Origin: Acidimicrobiales bacterium
GTDB lineage: Bacteria > Actinomycetota > Acidimicrobiia > Acidimicrobiales > JANYDT01
Direction of reading: 5' to 3'
DNA length: 7,246 nucleotides
Assembly (NCBI GenBank): GCA_025358985.1
Contig: JANYHQ010000167.1
Location: 1 to 7,246 of the forward strand
Below are positions 4,849-7,246 of the stretch, piece by piece. Each line of letters starts with the position of its first letter. Position 1 is the stretch's first letter. Under the pieces are notes generated by a model that was given only the letters and a program-made list of their open reading frames with translations, ran no database searches and was not told the origin of the DNA. The position numbers were made by a program, and so were the translations under genes.

Positions 4849-6273
4849 TTAACGCGATGCGGAAGATGCGACCGTGGTGACGGCCGTGGAGACTGTATTG
4901 AGTTGGCGGTGACGTATGCGTGATGAGAAGAGAGCGGAGGCGCATACGGCGACAATCACCAGAATCCACCCATGGCGAAAGTTCGACAGTGTGGGTTTGT
5001 CACCGAGCACTGCCACCAGGGTGGCTACTCCAACGACGCCGCCTACTTGACGAGCAGTGGTGTTGATGGCGCTCCCGGTGGCGTAACTGCTGGGCGGAAG
5101 CTCCGACACCGAGGCCGCCCCCAATACCGGGAACGTACAGCCGATGCCCACGCCAGAGATGAACATCGACGGGACAAACTCCCACCGATTGGGAACGCTA
5201 CGTACGCGTATCATCAACAGAATTGTCCCAGCCAGATAGAGGCCCGCTCCCAAGAGCAGTACCGGACGAAACCCTATGCGCGCTGCTAATCGTCCTGCTT
5301 GGCCGGCGGTGATGGCCACGGTGATGGACGCCCAGCAAGTGGTGAGCCCCGCAGCCAATACGGAGTAGTGCCAGATGTTGCGGAGAAACAAGATGTTCAC
5401 CAAGATGGCTGCGGAAAATCCCACGTTGAACAGGAGCAGACTGGTGCTGGCCAGAGAGAACGTCCGGTAGGCGAACAGGGCCAGATCGATGATGGGTTCA
5501 CGATGGCGTCGACAGCGGGTGACGAAGGCCGGTACCAATGCCACTGCCACTATGAACATCGAGATGGTAGGCAGTGACAACCACCCCCATCGGGCACCCT
5601 CGGAGATGGCTAGGGCCAAGGACGCCAACGCCACGGTGATCATGGATGCGCCCAGCAGATCCGGGCGATGCGTACTCACCTGGCGAGGAGATTCGCTGAG
5701 CACGAACCATCCGCCCACCAACGCAATGGCGCATACCGGAACGTTGACGTAGAAGGCCGATCGCCATCCGAACTGATCGATGAGCAACGCTCCCAGAGTG
5801 GGTCCAGCCGCTACCCCTAAGGCGCCCATGCCACCCCATAGCGCCACGATCTGGGTGCGTCGCTCCGCAGGGAAAGCGGGCAGCAACAGCCCCAACGTGG
5901 CTGGCGTGAGAAACGCTGCGGCCAGTCCCTGCAATGCCCGCCCGGCGATCAGCGTCTGCACATTAGGAGCGATGCCGCACAACATCGAGGCGCCCACGAA
6001 GCCAGTGGTGCCGATCAAGAAGATGCGCTTGCGTCCGAGTCGGTCCGCAGTGCGGCCACCAATGATGAGCAGTGCACCGAAACCGATGTTGTAGGCCGTC
6101 ACTACCCACGAGAGCGTTGCGGCACGGGCATTGGGGAAGTCGCGTCCGATGTCGAAAAACGCCACGTTTACGATCGACAGGTCCAACGTGGTGATGATGG
6201 TGCCGATCGACGTGATGGCAAATACGGCCCAAGGGGACCGCCCGGACGTACGCGTGGACACCGCACTGGTCAT
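4849..6273 (-). CDS. MFS drug exporter, DHA2 (EmrB/QacA) family
   Basis: This gene encodes 474 residues, typical of 14-span DHA2 proton-driven multidrug efflux permeases. Signature motifs are present in order: motif D1 as LDLSIVNVAFFDIG (30-43) in span 1, motif A as GGRTADRLGRKRIF (72-85) in the loop between spans 2 and 3, motif B as AGRALQGLAAAFLTP (110-124) in span 4, and motif C as GALGVAAGPTLGALL (150-164) in span 5. FGWRSAFYVNVP (168-179) is the usual DHA2 stretch before span 6. Hydrophobic segments continue to about residue 452, followed by a short Ser/Thr-rich tail. Drug specificity cannot be read from the sequence. The start ATG 6273 follows a TAGGGT hexamer by 7 nt; GGAGG lies too far upstream (19 nt) to be a normal ribosome-binding site. 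No dedicated regulator adjoins it, and it follows the terminator of the sigma-factor gene, so it is probably transcribed alone. Confidence 0.92.
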   Translation of the reverse strand: MTSAVSTRTSGRSPWAVFAITSIGTIITTLDLSIVNVAFFDIGRDFPNARAATLSWVVTAYNIGFGALLIIGGRTADRLGRKRIFLIGTTGFVGASMLCGIAPNVQTLIAGRALQGLAAAFLTPATLGLLLPAFPAERRTQIVALWGGMGALGVAAGPTLGALLIDQFGWRSAFYVNVPVCAIALVGGWFVLSESPRQVSTHRPDLLGASMITVALASLALAISEGARWGWLSLPTISMFIVAVALVPAFVTRCRRHREPIIDLALFAYRTFSLASTSLLLFNVGFSAAILVNILFLRNIWHYSVLAAGLTTCWASITVAITAGQAGRLAARIGFRPVLLLGAGLYLAGTILLMIRVRSVPNRWEFVPSMFISGVGIGCTFPVLGAASVSELPPSSYATGSAINTTARQVGGVVGVATLVAVLGDKPTLSNFRHGWILVIVAVCASALFSSRIRHRQLNTVSTAVTTVASSASR

Positions 6274-6280
6274 AACGACG

Positions 6281-6286
6281 ACCCTA
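6281..6286 (-). promoter_or_regulatory. Candidate -10 hexamer of the MFS gene
   Basis: On the minus strand TAGGGT (TANNNT pattern) is followed by 7 nt (CGTCGTT) and the ATG. The spacing is the same as for padR and the secreted-protein gene. It is the weakest of the three in AT content, and no clear -35 box is present. Confidence 0.3.
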
Positions 6287-6372
6287 CCCCGGCCTCCGTT
6301 CAGTAAGCGAACTCACTCATCTCAACATCAGGTTCCTGTCACCGGCCAATGAGGAAATCGACCCTGAGCGCG

Positions 6373-6396
6373 AAAAGAGCCACCCGGAGGTGGCTC
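6373..6396 (-). terminator. Rho-independent terminator of the sigma-factor gene
   Basis: GAGCCACC (6377-6384) and GGTGGCTC (6389-6396) form a perfect 8-bp GC-rich stem with a 4-base loop. In the minus-strand direction the stem is followed by TTTT (6376-6373). It begins 25 bp after the sigma-factor stop codon and about 100 bp before the MFS start, separating the two genes. The U-tract is short, so efficiency may be moderate. Confidence 0.8.
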
Positions 6397-6421
6397 GCAG
6401 CAACAAACGGTGGCGGAAGAA

Positions 6422-7246
6422 CTAGACGGCGAGCAGATCCCGGGCGCCGGTGTCTGACGACGGATGACGCAGCTTGGACATGGCCCGGGCCTCGATTTGG
6501 CGGATGCGCTCGCGGGTGAGATTGAAATGTTCTCCCACCTCTTCGAGGGTACGGGGCTCGCCACGGTCCAGACCAAATCGCAGACGCAGGATCTCGCGCT
6601 CACGCTCGTCCAACGGACCGAGCAGCTTGGCGATTTCCTCAGGGAGCAACGCCGTGGCGGCCACCTCGAACGGTGACTCAGCGGAACGATCTTCCACCAC
6701 GTCGCCCAATTCGGCGTCGCCGTCCTCGCGCAGTGGCTCCGACAGTGACAACGGCTCGGCGGCGAAGCGCAACGCCTCGGTGACCTTGTCCTCGGGCATC
6801 TCCACCTCGGCCGACAACTCCGACAATGTGGCTGGTCTGCCCAACTTCAATTCCAGGCGGGCGCGTGCCTTCTGCAAACGAGCCAGCGTGTCGCCCGCAT
6901 GAACCGGCAGCCGAATGGTGCGACCCGTGTTGGCGATGCCGCGGGTGATGGCTTGGCGGATCCACCAGGTGGCGTAGGTGGAGAATTTATAGCCGCGGCG
7001 GTATTCGAATTTATCGACCGCTTTCATCAGGCCGATATTGCCTTCCTGGATGAGATCGAGGAATTGCAGGCCGCGATTGGTGTATTTCTTGGCGATCGAA
7101 ATGACGAGGCGCAGATTCGCTTCGATCATTTCCTTTTTTGCTACGCCGCTCTCGCGCTCGCCCTTCTGCACCGTCTGGACGTTGCGGCGGAAATCGCTGA
7201 CCGACTGGCGCGTCTCGGTGGCGAGCGCCTGGATGTCGTCGCGCAG
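6422..7246 (-). CDS. RNA polymerase sigma-70 factor (RpoD/SigA-like), 5' partial, apparently chimeric
   Basis: 274 residues are visible; the frame is open to the window edge, so the N-terminus is missing. Region 2 is complete: core-binding EANLRLVISIAKKY (42-55), GLQFLDLIQEGN (59-70), and the -10 recognition/melting helix KFSTYATWWIRQAI (87-100). Region 3 follows (R109 to about 190), then region 4, with -35 recognition helix-turn-helix RTLEEVGEHFNLTRERIRQIEARAM at about 228-252. As a promoter-recognition subunit it directs RNA polymerase core. An internal GTG (7171) can be read as a start but lies inside conserved sequence and is not the true one. Residues 1 to about 98 match the alphaproteobacterial RpoD type (FRRNVQTVQKGERE, MKAVDKFEYRRGYKF; many GAA, AAA, AAT and GAT codons). 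From about residue 103 (GIANTGRTIRLPVHAGDTL) the sequence is actinobacterial, with mostly GAG, GAC and AAG codons. The changeover is around 6935-6990. The actinobacterial half alone is a confident sigma-factor call. Confidence 0.9.
   Translation of the reverse strand: MRDDIQALATETRQSVSDFRRNVQTVQKGERESGVAKKEMIEANLRLVISIAKKYTNRGLQFLDLIQEGNIGLMKAVDKFEYRRGYKFSTYATWWIRQAITRGIANTGRTIRLPVHAGDTLARLQKARARLELKLGRPATLSELSAEVEMPEDKVTEALRFAAEPLSLSEPLREDGDAELGDVVEDRSAESPFEVAATALLPEEIAKLLGPLDEREREILRLRFGLDRGEPRTLEEVGEHFNLTRERIRQIEARAMSKLRHPSSDTGARDLLAV

Noticed and set aside
6474..6902. Plus-strand 142-codon open frame opposite the sigma factor
   Set aside because: It is a Ser/Arg-rich antisense shadow of a clearly conserved sigma-factor domain.

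Overview
The window looks like a moderately GC-rich actinobacterium, probably of the Acidimicrobiia type. The evidence is a DUF2510 protein, a PadR regulator paired with an N-terminal "YPxAWR" membrane protein, a LuxR-type STAND ATPase, GC-biased third codon positions, and a sigma-factor C-terminal half with actinobacterial sequence character. Both ends cut through genes, so this may be a whole short contig. No lineage was confirmed by a search.

Layout. All intact genes lie on the minus strand. Read in their direction, from right to left, they are: (1) a group 1/2 sigma-70 factor (7246-6422, 5' end missing) followed by a clear hairpin terminator (6373-6396); (2) a 474-residue DHA2-type MFS drug exporter (6273-4849); (3) an 86-residue DUF2510 membrane protein (4628-4368); (4) a PadR repressor (4256-3921) joined by an ATGA overlap to a 365-residue multi-span membrane protein (3924-2827), with a perfect inverted repeat over its presumed -10; (5) a 1.6 kb stretch (about 1180-2813) of broken gene remnants, the recognisable ones on the plus strand: a VOC/glyoxalase fragment with a frameshift, a GNAT acetyltransferase with one extra base, an unidentified coding-looking segment in shifted frames, and a possible serine-hydrolase N-terminal stub; (6) a small secreted two-cysteine protein (1136-702); (7) the first 192 residues of a LuxR-family/STAND ATPase regulator (576-1, cut by the window edge).

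How the parts relate. PadR and its membrane partner form a self-regulated, translationally coupled unit. The MFS gene and the DUF2510 gene are separate units as far as the sequence shows. Three genes (secreted protein, padR, MFS) share the same start architecture: a TANNNT hexamer, exactly 7 nt, then the start codon, with no well-placed Shine-Dalgarno. This suggests leaderless transcripts.

Most notable points. The sigma-factor reading frame changes character near its middle: the upstream part is alphaproteobacterial in sequence and codon choice, the downstream part actinobacterial. This is most likely an assembly join in a conserved region, less likely a true recombinant. I see no CRISPR, tRNA, rRNA or insertion sequence, and no clear new system. 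The gaps at 577-701, 1458-1695 and 4629-4848 hold no gene I can support.
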